Source: Shimia aestuarii
Lineage (GTDB): Bacteria > Pseudomonadota > Alphaproteobacteria > Rhodobacterales > Rhodobacteraceae
DNA length: 64,000 nt
NCBI RefSeq assembly: GCF_900114635.1
Contig: NZ_FOTQ01000010.1
Coordinates: 7,501-71,500, forward strand
Direction: 5' to 3'
In this document: positions 26,578 to 34,758 of the stretch, in pieces
Layout: each line of letters starts with the position of its first letter
How positions within the stretch are numbered: position 1 is the stretch's first letter
Notes under the pieces: generated by a model
Database searches by the model: none
What the model was told of the DNA's origin: nothing
What the model saw: the letters and a program-made list of their open reading frames with translations, nothing else
Made by a program: the position numbers and the translations under genes

Positions 26578-26838
26578 ATGACATTCAACACACTGCGCGT
26601 TGCCGCCCTTGTCACCCTGCTGCCCGTCGCCGTCTGGGCATCGGACTATGCCAAGCCCGGTCTGACGCAAGAAACCGAAGCCCAGATCCGGACCACCCTG
26701 AGCGCTCAGGGTTACGACGTGCGCAAGATTGATGACGAGGATGGCCTTTTCGAAGCTTATGCCATGAAAGATGGCAAGCGCCATGAGATCTACCTCGATG
26801 CCGATATGAACATCGTGAAGATCGAGTTGGACGATTGA
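26578..26838 (+). CDS. Exported PepSY domain protein
   Basis: This 86-residue protein has a signal peptide (MTFNTLRVAALVTLLPVAVWA) and one PepSY domain: ETEAQIRTTLSAQGYDVRKI, then DGLFEAYAMKDGKRHEIYLD. It is periplasmic. ATG 26578 is used because the signal peptide starts there and AGGAG precedes it. Together with the cytochrome b561 gene 55 bases downstream it forms a pair often seen behind two-component systems. PepSY domains are thought to bind or inhibit partners; a specific role is not readable. Confidence 0.85.
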   Translation: MTFNTLRVAALVTLLPVAVWASDYAKPGLTQETEAQIRTTLSAQGYDVRKIDDEDGLFEAYAMKDGKRHEIYLDADMNIVKIELDD

Positions 26839-26893
26839 CCCTGCCAAGCGGCGGGGACACCTCTCCGCCGCGCCCTCTTTCAAGGACGACACC

Positions 26894-27418
26894 ATGCAGA
26901 AACTCAAGGTCTGGGATCCGTTCATCCGGATATTTCATTGGGCCGCCGTAGCCCTGTTTACTGCCAACGCCCTGTTCACGGATGACGAAAGCACCACGCA
27001 TGAATGGATAGGTTATGCCCTTGGTGCGCTGGTGATTGCCCGCCTGCTCTGGGGTGTCGTCAGCTCCCAATATGCCCGTTTCACCAGCTTTCCACCCAGC
27101 CTGGCCGCAGCCGCTTCACAGCTGAGCGATATCGCAAGGGGACGGCATCAGCGCCACCTTGGCCATTCGCCGCTCGGGGCGTGGATGATCTACAACCTTC
27201 TGGTGGCGTTGCTGGTCATCGTGGCAAGCGGCCACTTGATGACCACGGACATGTTCTGGGGCACGGAAGGCCCCGAAGAGCTTCATGAATTCGCCGTCAC
27301 GTGGGCGGAAATCTCGATCGTCATCCATGTCGGGGCAGTGCTCTTTGAAAGCCGCAGGACCGGCGTGAACCTTCCCCGCGCCATGATCACGGGCTACAAG
27401 ACGATCAGATCCCGCTAA
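26894..27418 (+). CDS. Cytochrome b561
   Basis: This 174-residue membrane protein matches the bacterial cytochrome b561 / Ni-Fe hydrogenase b-type family. It has VWDPFIRIFHWAAV with the first heme His, HEWIGYALGALVIARLLWG with the second, and later His residues in GHSPLGAWM and ISIVIHVGAVLFESRRTG. Four helices are visible. It would pass electrons between the quinone pool and a periplasmic partner. The PepSY protein upstream is the likely operon mate. Confidence 0.9.
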   Translation: MQKLKVWDPFIRIFHWAAVALFTANALFTDDESTTHEWIGYALGALVIARLLWGVVSSQYARFTSFPPSLAAAASQLSDIARGRHQRHLGHSPLGAWMIYNLLVALLVIVASGHLMTTDMFWGTEGPEELHEFAVTWAEISIVIHVGAVLFESRRTGVNLPRAMITGYKTIRSR

Positions 27419-27436
27419 TACGAGAGTTTCGTTCAA

Positions 27437-27931
27437 ATGCTGTCGCCCAAGCCGAAACCCCCTGTCGGATTGCTGTTGTTGATTGCGGCGCAGATCATCT
27501 GCGCCGTCTTTTTCCTCGCGGACGCGCTTGAGGACCTGCGCGCCTTCGGGCTGGACGCCTTCACCAGTTTCTACCTCCTGGTCGAGATGTCCGCCGCGCT
27601 TCTACTCTGTGCCGCGATTATCTTTGAAATCCGTGTGGTACTGGACCTGTTGCGCCGCAAGGCCGCTCTGGAACACAACCTGTCGGTCGCTCAACAGGCC
27701 ATGCATGACGTTATCGAAGCACATTTCGACGGGTGGAAGTTGACCCCAACGGAACGCGATATTGCGACTTTCCTCGTCAAGGGCATGGCCATCGCGGAAA
27801 TCGCCACCCTGCGCGGCAGCGCCGAAGGCACCGTCAAGTCCCATCTCAACGCCATTTACCGCAAATCGGGCACCGGCAACCGAGGCGAATTGCTGGCCCT
27901 GATCCTCGACAGCGTAATGCAGCCTGATTAG
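27437..27931 (+). CDS. Membrane-anchored LuxR-type transcriptional regulator
   Basis: This 164-residue protein has two hydrophobic helices (about residues 12-30 and 43-65), a short coiled coil (LLRRKAALEHNLSVAQQAMH) and a C-terminal LuxR helix-turn-helix: LTPTERDIATFLVKGMAIAEI and GTVKSHLNAIYRKSGTGNRGE. It lacks a receiver or autoinducer domain. A DNA-binding domain held at the membrane could sense envelope or redox state, which is inference. It begins 18 bases after the cytochrome b561 gene and may belong to that operon. Confidence 0.85.
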   Translation: MLSPKPKPPVGLLLLIAAQIICAVFFLADALEDLRAFGLDAFTSFYLLVEMSAALLLCAAIIFEIRVVLDLLRRKAALEHNLSVAQQAMHDVIEAHFDGWKLTPTERDIATFLVKGMAIAEIATLRGSAEGTVKSHLNAIYRKSGTGNRGELLALILDSVMQPD

Positions 27932-27984
27932 CTCTATATAGCAAGAATCTGCCGACTCCTTCCCATATATAGATTTCTACCACA

Positions 27985-28137
27985 AAATGAGGTAGAGTGT
28001 CCGACATGCACTACTACCACTCCTGCAGGCAATTGCCTTTTCGAGCAGCTGGGGAGTCCGCAGGACAAGAACAAGCGACACACACGGAACACTCCCGACT
28101 CCCCGCAGACCTGATCATCGGCTGCGGGGAATTTTTG
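27985..28137 (+). ncRNA. Candidate structured RNA or 3' UTR with competing hairpins
   Basis: The region holds a 6-bp inverted repeat TCTACC/GGTAGA just upstream (27976-27996), overlapping palindromes CCTGCAGG and GGCAATTGCC (28022-28037), and GGGGAGTC (28051-28058), which can pair with GACTCCCC (28097-28104). The last pairing excludes the terminal terminator because both use bases 28101-28104. No convincing ORF is present. TATATA-like stretches near 27935 and 27965 could be promoters. It could be a small RNA or the luxR 3' UTR. Confidence 0.3.
28101..28136 (+). terminator. Rho-independent terminator downstream of the luxR-type gene
   Basis: CCCCGCAG (28101-28108) pairs with CTGCGGGG (28122-28129) across a 13-base loop, followed by AATTTTT. 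It separates the plus-strand operon from the convergent LysR gene. Confidence 0.75.
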
Positions 28138-28144
28138 TGCGCCC

Positions 28145-29017
28145 TCAGGCGACAAAATCTGCGCGATGCGCCCGAAAATGCGGGACCAGCATGTCGCGAA
28201 ACGCGGCGACCCGCGCCGACGGCCAGACATCGCGATGCCCTACCACCCAGATATCCGCGTAAGGCGCCGGATCCAGCGCGGGCACCTGCACCAGCCCCGG
28301 CGTGACCCTCCCCAAAAACATCGGCATTCGCACCAGCCCCAGCCCGGCCACCGCCGCCCCGACCATGGCGGCCATGTCGTCACAGGTCATTACGACACGG
28401 GATTTCGGAAACCGCGCAAGCGCGGCCTTTGGGACATCCTGGAACCGTTCGTAAACGATCCAGTCGACAACCGTCTCCGCCCCTCCGGCCAACCGCGTGG
28501 CCCAGGCGGGGGCGGCAAAACTCGCGGTCTGCTGCTCTGAAACCCGCACGCCCATGAGCGCATCCCCCGGATCGCGCGAAATACGCACGGCCAGATCGGC
28601 TTCGCGCCGCGTCAGGTCCACCAGTTCATTGGATGCCTTGATGTGAAGATTCACCTCGGGATGCGTCGCGTTGAACCGCGCCATAACTGGCGCTACGTAA
28701 GGCCCGATCAAGAGCTGCGGCGCCGTTACCACCAATGCCCCGGACAATCGTTTATCCCCGCCCTGAAGGACGCGCATCAACGACAGCTCCCGTGCCTCCA
28801 TCTCGGCGGCATACTCCGCCACACGCCGTCCGGCCTCGGTCGCGCGATACCCGTCAGCGAGCCGCTCGAACAGGATCGTATCAAGCGCTTGTTCCGCACG
28901 CGCTACACGCCGCGCCACCGTGGTATAATTTATCCCCAACGCCGTTCCGGCCCCGGCAAGTGACGCCTCGCGTACCAGGTAAAGCACCGTTTTGAGATCG
29001 TCCCAGTCTGCATTCAT
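28145..29017 (-). CDS. LysR-family transcriptional regulator
   Basis: This 290-residue regulator has an N-terminal winged helix (LKTVLYLVREASLAGAGTAL, then INYTTVARRVARAEQALDT) and a C-terminal inducer-binding half. I use ATG 29017 (MNADWDDLKT); an in-frame ATG nine bases earlier is equally possible. It is divergent from the DUF1330 gene, with about 100 bases between starts, the usual layout for a LysR regulator and its target. The effector is unknown. Confidence 0.9.
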   Translation of the reverse strand: MNADWDDLKTVLYLVREASLAGAGTALGINYTTVARRVARAEQALDTILFERLADGYRATEAGRRVAEYAAEMEARELSLMRVLQGGDKRLSGALVVTAPQLLIGPYVAPVMARFNATHPEVNLHIKASNELVDLTRREADLAVRISRDPGDALMGVRVSEQQTASFAAPAWATRLAGGAETVVDWIVYERFQDVPKAALARFPKSRVVMTCDDMAAMVGAAVAGLGLVRMPMFLGRVTPGLVQVPALDPAPYADIWVVGHRDVWPSARVAAFRDMLVPHFRAHRADFVA

Positions 29018-29116
29018 GACAAGCATTTTTGCACAAGCAGAATGCAAACTCACGCGTTTTCGCACCCTCCTCCGCCACATAAACTGACGCCACAACCACG
29101 CAACTGGAGATGTGAA

Positions 29117-29398
29117 ATGATTTATGCCTATGCCAAACTGACCGTCACCAACCCCGAGGCGCTGGCCGCGTATCGTGAACAGGCCGGTCCGGCTCTGGCC
29201 CGCCACGGCGGCAAGGTCGAACAGGGCAGCGCCGAGGCGCTGGTTCTGGATGGCGCACCGGATCTGCCCGACGTCGCCGCCATCCTGTCCTTTCCCGATC
29301 GCGCCAGCGCCGAAGGCTGGATCAACGATCCCGACCTTGCGGATGTACACGCCCTGCGCCGCAGCGCGGGTGCATCCGATATCGTGCTTTTGGGCTGA
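29117..29398 (+). CDS. DUF1330-type ferredoxin-like small protein
   Basis: This 93-residue protein begins MIYAYAKLTVTNPEALAAYR and contains ARHGGKVEQGSAEALVLDG and FPDRASAEGWINDPD, the pattern of the DUF1330 dimeric alpha-beta barrel family. No enzymatic function is established for most members. CTGGAGATGTGAA precedes ATG 29117. Transcription is divergent from the LysR gene, which probably controls it. Confidence 0.82.
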   Translation: MIYAYAKLTVTNPEALAAYREQAGPALARHGGKVEQGSAEALVLDGAPDLPDVAAILSFPDRASAEGWINDPDLADVHALRRSAGASDIVLLG

Positions 29399-29426
29399 AA
29401 TAGTCTCGAATTCAGTGCTGAGTCAA

Positions 29427-29463
29427 AAGCCTATTGCGCGCCGATTCGGGGTGCAATAGGCTT
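29427..29463 (+). promoter_or_regulatory. Hairpin abutting the WGR gene start
   Basis: AAGCCTATTGC (29427-29437) pairs perfectly with GCAATAGGCTT (29453-29463) around a 15-base loop. The stem ends five bases before ATG 29469 and covers the only AGG-like site available. There is no U run, so it is a weak candidate for a terminator and a better one for translational control. Confidence 0.45.
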
Positions 29464-29468
29464 GGATC

Positions 29469-29696
29469 ATGGCCATCTGCATTCTTTACAAGCCATCACT
29501 TAAAACCCGGCCGCGTTTCTACCGGGTCGAGATCGCGATGAACCTTTTCGAAGAGGTTTCGGTGATGCGCGAATGGGGCGTTTCGGGCGGCAAAGGGCGC
29601 ATGATGGTCAACATCTTCGGCAACCTGCGCGAGGCATCGAACGCCGCCGACAGCTTTCGCAACCGCGCCCTGAAACGTGGCTACGAGCGCACCTAG
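29469..29696 (+). CDS. WGR domain protein
   Basis: This 75-residue protein is essentially one WGR domain: [22 protein letters not shown], then [20 protein letters not shown] and a basic end ([12 protein letters not shown]). WGR domains bind nucleic acid in PARPs and MolR-type proteins; free-standing bacterial copies are uncharacterised. The usual WG-R-G spacing is altered to [10 protein letters not shown]. Its stop overlaps the stop region of the convergent amidohydrolase gene by four bases. Confidence 0.85.
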   Translation: MAICILYKPSLKTRPRFYRVEIAMNLFEEVSVMREWGVSGGKGRMMVNIFGNLREASNAADSFRNRALKRGYERT

Positions 29697-30889
29697 TTCG
29701 TCAACCGCGCCACCGCCCCAGCCAGCACGTCCAGCCCCTTGACCAGATCGGCCTCATTCGTGTCTTCGTCGAAGGCGTGACTGATCCCGCCAATCGACGG
29801 CACGAACAGCATCGCCACCGGCATGTATTTGGACACGTTCGTGGCATCATGAAGCGCCCCCGAAGGCATCTCCCGCCACGCGCCGGGTGCCTGCGCCTCA
29901 GCACTCTCGGCCAGCGCCCCGCGCAGACGCGCATCCATCCTGACCGGTTCCAACCCCAGAAGATCGCCATAGGCCAGCTCAAGACCCCGCGTATCCGCCA
30001 CGGTCGCAACCGTCTCGCGGATGATCGCCTCCATTTCGGCCAAGCGCGTTGTTGAACTGTCGCGCCACTGCATTGAGAAAGTGACCTGCCCCGGCACGAT
30101 CGAGCTGGCATTGGGGTGCAGGTTCACATGTCCAATCGTCCAGACCGTGGACGGTGTCACCACCTCCTCGAACGCTGCATTCAGCCGTGTGTTGAACTCG
30201 GACAGCGCCTGAAAGGCATCCTTGCGAAGGTGCATCGGCGTGGTTCCGGCGTGGTTCTGTTCTCCGGTCAGGGTGATCCGCATGTCGCGAATGCCGACAA
30301 TATCGGTCACGACCCCCACCGACTCGCCCGCCTGATCAAGCCACGGTCCCTGCTCGATATGCATCTCGATAAAGCCGGTGAACTGGGCAGGGTCCACCCA
30401 TGTTCCCGCCAGATGCGCCATCTTCGCCCGCGCCTCGGCAAAGGTGACGCCATCCCGGTCGGTGAACCCCTCCGCCACCTCGAGCGACACCGCCCCCGAC
30501 CAGACCGTGCTGCCCGTGGTCACGCCAAAACGCCCCTCTTCATCCTGAAAGGACACAACCGAAACGGCAGGGCCACCCGCCTCCTGCGCCGCGCGCGCAA
30601 TTTCGAGCGCCGCAATCACGCCCAGCGCGCCATCCAGCCAGCCCCCCTCGGGCTGGCTGTCAGAATGCGACCCCAACAACAGTGACGGCCCCTCGGCCAA
30701 ACCCCAGACCGACCCCACCGGATCAACGTGAACCTTCAACCCGGCATCAGCCATCTGCGCCATCAGCCATTCGCGCGCCGCGATATCGGCCTCTGAATAC
30801 GCCGGGCGCACCACGCCCTTGCCCACGCCCGAGGCACCAAAGCTGCGCAACTTGTGCAAATCTGCAAGGAATCGATCCGGGTTGATCAT
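29693..30889 (-). CDS. Zn-dependent amidohydrolase (hydantoinase/carbamoylase family)
   Basis: This 398-residue M20-type enzyme resembles N-carbamoyl-amino-acid hydrolase and allantoate amidohydrolase. Metal-site segments are visible: [29 protein letters not shown] and the dimer-domain [12 protein letters not shown]. It cleaves C-N bonds of carbamoylated compounds; the substrate cannot be fixed here because no purine or pyrimidine degradation genes are nearby. ATG 30889 ([12 protein letters not shown]) has GGAG eight bases upstream, and that site lies inside a dispersed intergenic element. Confidence 0.88.
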   Translation of the reverse strand: MINPDRFLADLHKLRSFGASGVGKGVVRPAYSEADIAAREWLMAQMADAGLKVHVDPVGSVWGLAEGPSLLLGSHSDSQPEGGWLDGALGVIAALEIARAAQEAGGPAVSVVSFQDEEGRFGVTTGSTVWSGAVSLEVAEGFTDRDGVTFAEARAKMAHLAGTWVDPAQFTGFIEMHIEQGPWLDQAGESVGVVTDIVGIRDMRITLTGEQNHAGTTPMHLRKDAFQALSEFNTRLNAAFEEVVTPSTVWTIGHVNLHPNASSIVPGQVTFSMQWRDSSTTRLAEMEAIIRETVATVADTRGLELAYGDLLGLEPVRMDARLRGALAESAEAQAPGAWREMPSGALHDATNVSKYMPVAMLFVPSIGGISHAFDEDTNEADLVKGLDVLAGAVARLTN

Positions 30890-30895
30890 GTGAAA

Positions 30896-30931
30896 CGCTC
30901 CATCTTCATCTTGCCAAAAATACTCAAACCC
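30896..30931 (-). repeat. Dispersed intergenic element, copy F
   Basis: On the minus strand the element reads TTGAGTATTTTTGGCAAGA followed by TGAAGATGGAGC. It closely matches 52706-52740 and shares GTATTTTTGG with the other copies. Here it forms the leader of the amidohydrolase gene and supplies its ribosome-binding site. Confidence 0.55.
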
Positions 30932-31014
30932 GCGCCCACGGCAATCGTCCCGTTTCCCCTCTTTTCCCCGACGGGCTCCTGTCTTACACACAAGGCTTAC
31001 CAGCGAGGTTCCCA

Positions 31015-31674
31015 ATGCCCCACATCACGCTCGTCCGCCACGGTCAGGCCAACACAGACGCCCGCGACGAAGAAAGCTATGACAAGCTCTCTCCACTGGG
31101 CCATCAACAGGCACGCTGGCTTGGGGGCTACATGCAGGACACAGGCGACCGGTTTCAGCGCGTGTATTCCGGCACCATGCGCCGCCACGTGGAAACCGCG
31201 ACCAGCATGGGCGCCCCCGAACATGCCGCGCTTGTGCAGGACCCGCGCCTCAACGAATTTGCATATTTCACCCTGTCGCAGCTGATGGAAGAGCAGCACG
31301 GCCTGACCATCCCAACGGAACGCGAGGGCTTTGTCAGCCACCTGCCGACGGTGCTTGGCGCATGGGAGCGGGGCGAAATCGAAGGCGCCCCGGAAAGCTA
31401 TGCGGATTTCGCGCAGCGCATTCGTGAGGTCATGGAAGAAATTGCCGCAGGTCAGGGCCGCGCCTTGGTGGTCACGTCTGGCGGATTGATCGGCACCGTT
31501 CTGCGGCAGACTCTGGCGCTGGACGTCTCTGGCTGGGCGCAAATGTGCCTTGCGATCATGAACACGTCCGTCCACCGCTGGCAGATGGTGCTAGGCCGAC
31601 CGCTGCTCACGCAATTCAACAGCGTCGCGCATCTTGAGGACCCCGCACGCCACCACGCACAGACCCATCTTTGA
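31015..31674 (+). CDS. Histidine phosphatase family protein
   Basis: This 219-residue member of the phosphoglycerate-mutase-like superfamily has the catalytic RHG motif in [15 protein letters not shown] at the N-terminus and the second catalytic His region [16 protein letters not shown], in which the usual H is replaced by S/G. That change could lower activity. The substrate is unknown. It is divergent from the amidohydrolase gene. Its TGA lies inside a long GC palindrome. Confidence 0.85.
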   Translation: MPHITLVRHGQANTDARDEESYDKLSPLGHQQARWLGGYMQDTGDRFQRVYSGTMRRHVETATSMGAPEHAALVQDPRLNEFAYFTLSQLMEEQHGLTIPTEREGFVSHLPTVLGAWERGEIEGAPESYADFAQRIREVMEEIAAGQGRALVVTSGGLIGTVLRQTLALDVSGWAQMCLAIMNTSVHRWQMVLGRPLLTQFNSVAHLEDPARHHAQTHL

Positions 31675-31695
31675 AAGGGCGCGCGCGCCCTTTCA
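31672..31695. terminator. Palindromic hairpin at the phosphatase stop
   Basis: A perfect 24-base palindrome with half-site TGAAAGGGCGCG begins at the stop codon. It lies between convergent genes (the other stop is at 31726) and could act as a factor-assisted terminator in both directions, though neither side has a clear U run. Confidence 0.4.
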
Positions 31696-31725
31696 GTGTT
31701 TCAAACAAACAATGATGGCAGGAGA

Positions 31726-31908
31726 TCAGGCCGCCTTGTCGGCGTGATCCTTGTGCACGTATTTGCAATCGCAATAGGGGCATTCGACCCAGCCGTGCTC
31801 GTTCGGGATCTGCAACCAGACACGCGGATGCCCAAGCGCACCTTCGCCGCCGTCACAGGCCACGCGATAGCTGTCTACAATCTTGGTTTCAGGCGGTTGG
31901 ATGGTCAT
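31726..31908 (-). CDS. Small zinc-finger protein (zf-CHCC type)
   Basis: This 60-residue protein has ligands [13 protein letters not shown] and the pair [13 protein letters not shown], matching the CHCC zinc-finger family related to the mitochondrial complex I subunit NDUFS6. In alphaproteobacteria it is an accessory protein of respiratory complex I, though other roles are possible. ATG 31908 has GAGGA ten bases upstream; an in-frame ATG 33 bases earlier is an alternative. Confidence 0.82.
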   Translation of the reverse strand: MTIQPPETKIVDSYRVACDGGEGALGHPRVWLQIPNEHGWVECPYCDCKYVHKDHADKAA

Positions 31909-32015
31909 TTCTGGCAAGTCCTCTGATTGAATCGCCGACATACCCGGTTGTTGTTCCGGTCCGGTTTCTTTAGGCCCGAATATGATTGAATGCGCAGCCG
32001 GGAGCAAGTGCAGCC

Positions 32016-32948
32016 ATGACGCAGAACGCCATCGAGATCCGCGACCTGAAAAAGACCTATCGCGGCAGCAAGGGCGAGCCGGAAAAACACGCGCTCAAGG
32101 GGATCAATCTCGACATCCCCGCCGGGTCGATCTTTGGTCTGCTCGGCCCCAACGGCGCGGGTAAATCCACGATGATCAACATCATGGCCGGTCTTGTCAC
32201 CAAAACCTCGGGCACGGTACGTATCTGGGGTTTTGATCAGGACGAAAACCCGCGCCAGTCCCGCGCCGCGATCGGGGTCATGCCCCAGGAGCTGAACCTT
32301 GACCCGTTCTTCTCGCCTCACGGCGCGCTCGAAGTGCAGGCCGGGCTTTATGGCGTCCCCAAATCCCAGCGGCGCAGCGATGAAATCCTCGCCATGGTGG
32401 GCCTGAGCGACAAGGCCAACGCCTATGCCCGCACCCTTTCGGGCGGCATGCGCCGTCGCCTGCTTCTGGGCAAGGCGCTGGTGCACAGCCCGCGTGTTCT
32501 GGTCCTCGACGAACCGACCGCCGGCGTGGACATCGAACTTCGCCAGATGCTCTGGACCAATATCCGCAAGCTCAACAAGGAACAGGGGATGACCATCATC
32601 CTCACCACGCATTACCTCGAAGAAGCCGAGGAAATGTGCGACGAGATCGCCATCATCAACCATGGTGAATTGGTTGCACGGGACAGCACGGCCAACCTCC
32701 TGGGCAAGATGGATGCCAAATGCATGGTGATTGATCCGGTCACCCCCCCCGCGCAACTGCCCGCTGCGGACGGGGTCGAGGTCACGCAACGCCCGGATGG
32801 CACGCTCGCGCTGGCTTATCACGCCAGCCAGACCACCGCCGAAGACGTGCTGCGCGCCGTGCGCGATGCAGGCATCGCCATTCGCGACGTGAAAACCGAA
32901 CAGGCCGATCTCGAGGATGTCTTCCTGACCCTGACAAGGGGCCACTGA
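32016..32948 (+). CDS. ABC-2-type transporter ATPase without adjacent permease
   Basis: This 310-residue ATPase has Walker [11 protein letters not shown], signature [19 protein letters not shown], Walker [13 protein letters not shown] and H-switch [11 protein letters not shown], with the CcmA/NodI-like C-terminal domain of ABC-2 exporters. ATG 32016 follows GGGAG. The expected ABC-2 permease is absent on both sides: the next gene is on the opposite strand, so the partner must be elsewhere. Polysaccharide export is possible because a glycosyltransferase and a sulfotransferase follow, but this is inference. Confidence 0.9.
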   Translation: MTQNAIEIRDLKKTYRGSKGEPEKHALKGINLDIPAGSIFGLLGPNGAGKSTMINIMAGLVTKTSGTVRIWGFDQDENPRQSRAAIGVMPQELNLDPFFSPHGALEVQAGLYGVPKSQRRSDEILAMVGLSDKANAYARTLSGGMRRRLLLGKALVHSPRVLVLDEPTAGVDIELRQMLWTNIRKLNKEQGMTIILTTHYLEEAEEMCDEIAIINHGELVARDSTANLLGKMDAKCMVIDPVTPPAQLPAADGVEVTQRPDGTLALAYHASQTTAEDVLRAVRDAGIAIRDVKTEQADLEDVFLTLTRGH

Positions 32949-32959
32949 CCCTGCGTCTG

Positions 32960-32986
32960 TCGAGGCTCAGCTCCGCTGAGCCTCGA
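32960..32986. terminator. Hairpin after the ABC ATPase gene
   Basis: TCGAGGCTCAG and CTGAGCCTCGA form an 11-bp perfect stem with a 5-base loop, 12 bases after the stop and before a convergent gene. There is no U run, so termination would need help from other factors. Confidence 0.4.
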
Positions 32987-33037
32987 CCAACAACTGCCAG
33001 CCGCCGAACGGCGGCGAAGATGGCGGGAGCCGCTGCC

Positions 33038-34615
33038 TCAATCCGCAAACAGGTGGTCGGTTTTGGCGATCCGTGTCGCGACATCCTCGGAGACAGACAG
33101 GAACGCCATCAGCGCGCTTACCTGATCGGCGGTGTCTTCGCTTTCACGCATCCACCGCACATTCTCGAAACCCGCATCACGAATCCGGTCACTTTCATTC
33201 AGAATGTCGCGCCGGATAGTGGGCAACAAGCGCTCAAGCGTTTCACGCGGCGTCTGATCGCCAGCCAATCCGATACGGGTCGCGTGGCCAGTCAGGTAAT
33301 CGTCGGTGAACTCGCACTGCACCTCGAGCATCCGCGTGACCGAACGGTCATCAAAGAAATCCTGCATCAGGTCCATGTTGGATGGATCGAGACAGATCAC
33401 CAGCCGGTTCGTATCGTAATAGTCGAACAACATCCGCATCAGCGCGCGTCGATGCCGCGTCCGTTTTTCCAAAGTCGCCTGAATCCCACCAAGATCAGGC
33501 AGCGGCGTGCTTTCCTCATTGAAGAGATAGGCAATGGCCGGAATACCGGTTTCCTGCTGAATGCTGGTCAGCATCCGCTTGGCGACGTGCCATTTCTTGC
33601 AGACAAGAATCATCAGTTCCCGATCCCTGCCCAGCGTGGATTCCGTTTCCCAGAAGCGACTGGCAAAACGTTTGCCGACGCGCCCGCGGCTGGTCAGGAA
33701 CTTGAACAGGCTCGGCCCCTCGGCGGAAATCTGGAACTGCGCCCCTTCCTCGGCATATAGCCGCCCCAACCGTTCTTTCAACTCCAGCGCCTCAGGGCTG
33801 ATCTTGCGGGCAAACAGGTAATCCTGGCTCAGAAGCAGGTCGTAATGGTCGTTGTAAAACGTGAGCGGCATCCCGTAGTCGGTGAACATCAGGAATGTGA
33901 GCGTCCGGGTCCGGATGTCCTTGGCTGGCACGAGATGGCGCACGATGGTCTGAAAAAAAGTCTCGTCGGGAATCCATGTAGATCGGAAGAACCGCATGAC
34001 GTCGCGCCGCTGCTGCGTGAAATGCAACACCGCCTCGATTGTCTGGCGCCGCAAGCACCACCACTGGCTGCCGATCATGACCTGTATGTCCGACGGAATC
34101 TCACGCGTCAGACCAAACCGGCGCTGCAGGTTGAACGAGGTATAGAACCGCCATTTCTGCGTTCGCTCGTTGAACCAGTGGCGATAGATCAGCCGCTCGC
34201 CCTTCATCCCGGTCTTGATCCAGTCGCTTTCAAAGAAATCGAAGCTTTCGATGAAGTCCACATCATTGTCGTCGAGGAAATCATGGATGTACTCGGACGA
34301 CTTGATCACCATGCAATCGCCCGACACCATGTAGAAATGCGTGGCGCGGGGAAAGCTGGAGACGGCGGTTTCTACCGCGTAAAGCGTTGCCTGCACCAAT
34401 GACCATTCGCCCCATCCGCATTTGATCCGCTTGTGGGCAAAGGCCACGTTCGGATTGCTGGCCAGCGCGCTCTGGATCATCTGGAAATGCTCGGCCTTGG
34501 CGCTGGCGTCGAAATGGATCGAGATGTAATCGCCCGTCGCTGTCAGGCGTTCGGCCTGTTTGATAATGGCCTCGGGGTCCTTGTGGCACAGCAAGATATA
34601 CGCAATTTGTGCCAT
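33038..34615 (-). CDS. Beta-1,6-N-acetylglucosaminyltransferase-like protein with C-terminal extension
   Basis: This 525-residue protein has an N-terminal Branch/core-2-like glycosyltransferase domain, residues 1-280: IAYILLCHKDPEAI, YISIHFDASAKAEHF, THFYMVSGDCMVIKS and GSQWWCLRRQTIEAVLHF. The C-terminal 240 residues resemble the roseobacter DUF5928-type region, with ELMILVCKKWHVAKRMLT. No signal or membrane segment is seen, so it acts in the cytosol or on the membrane face. It is divergent from a sulfotransferase gene, suggesting joint modification of a surface glycan, which is inference. Confidence 0.82.
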   Translation of the reverse strand: MAQIAYILLCHKDPEAIIKQAERLTATGDYISIHFDASAKAEHFQMIQSALASNPNVAFAHKRIKCGWGEWSLVQATLYAVETAVSSFPRATHFYMVSGDCMVIKSSEYIHDFLDDNDVDFIESFDFFESDWIKTGMKGERLIYRHWFNERTQKWRFYTSFNLQRRFGLTREIPSDIQVMIGSQWWCLRRQTIEAVLHFTQQRRDVMRFFRSTWIPDETFFQTIVRHLVPAKDIRTRTLTFLMFTDYGMPLTFYNDHYDLLLSQDYLFARKISPEALELKERLGRLYAEEGAQFQISAEGPSLFKFLTSRGRVGKRFASRFWETESTLGRDRELMILVCKKWHVAKRMLTSIQQETGIPAIAYLFNEESTPLPDLGGIQATLEKRTRHRRALMRMLFDYYDTNRLVICLDPSNMDLMQDFFDDRSVTRMLEVQCEFTDDYLTGHATRIGLAGDQTPRETLERLLPTIRRDILNESDRIRDAGFENVRWMRESEDTADQVSALMAFLSVSEDVATRIAKTDHLFAD

Positions 34616-34758
34616 TCCCGAAACCGTAACCCTGCTTGCCCGTTGATTGTTTACCCATTTAATGATGAAGACACGTTGAATAAACAGACTTTATTTGGTT
34701 TTTTCGTGGAATTGAGGCACCTGACCTGCAAGTCGGGGCATTTGACGGAGGCAAACAC

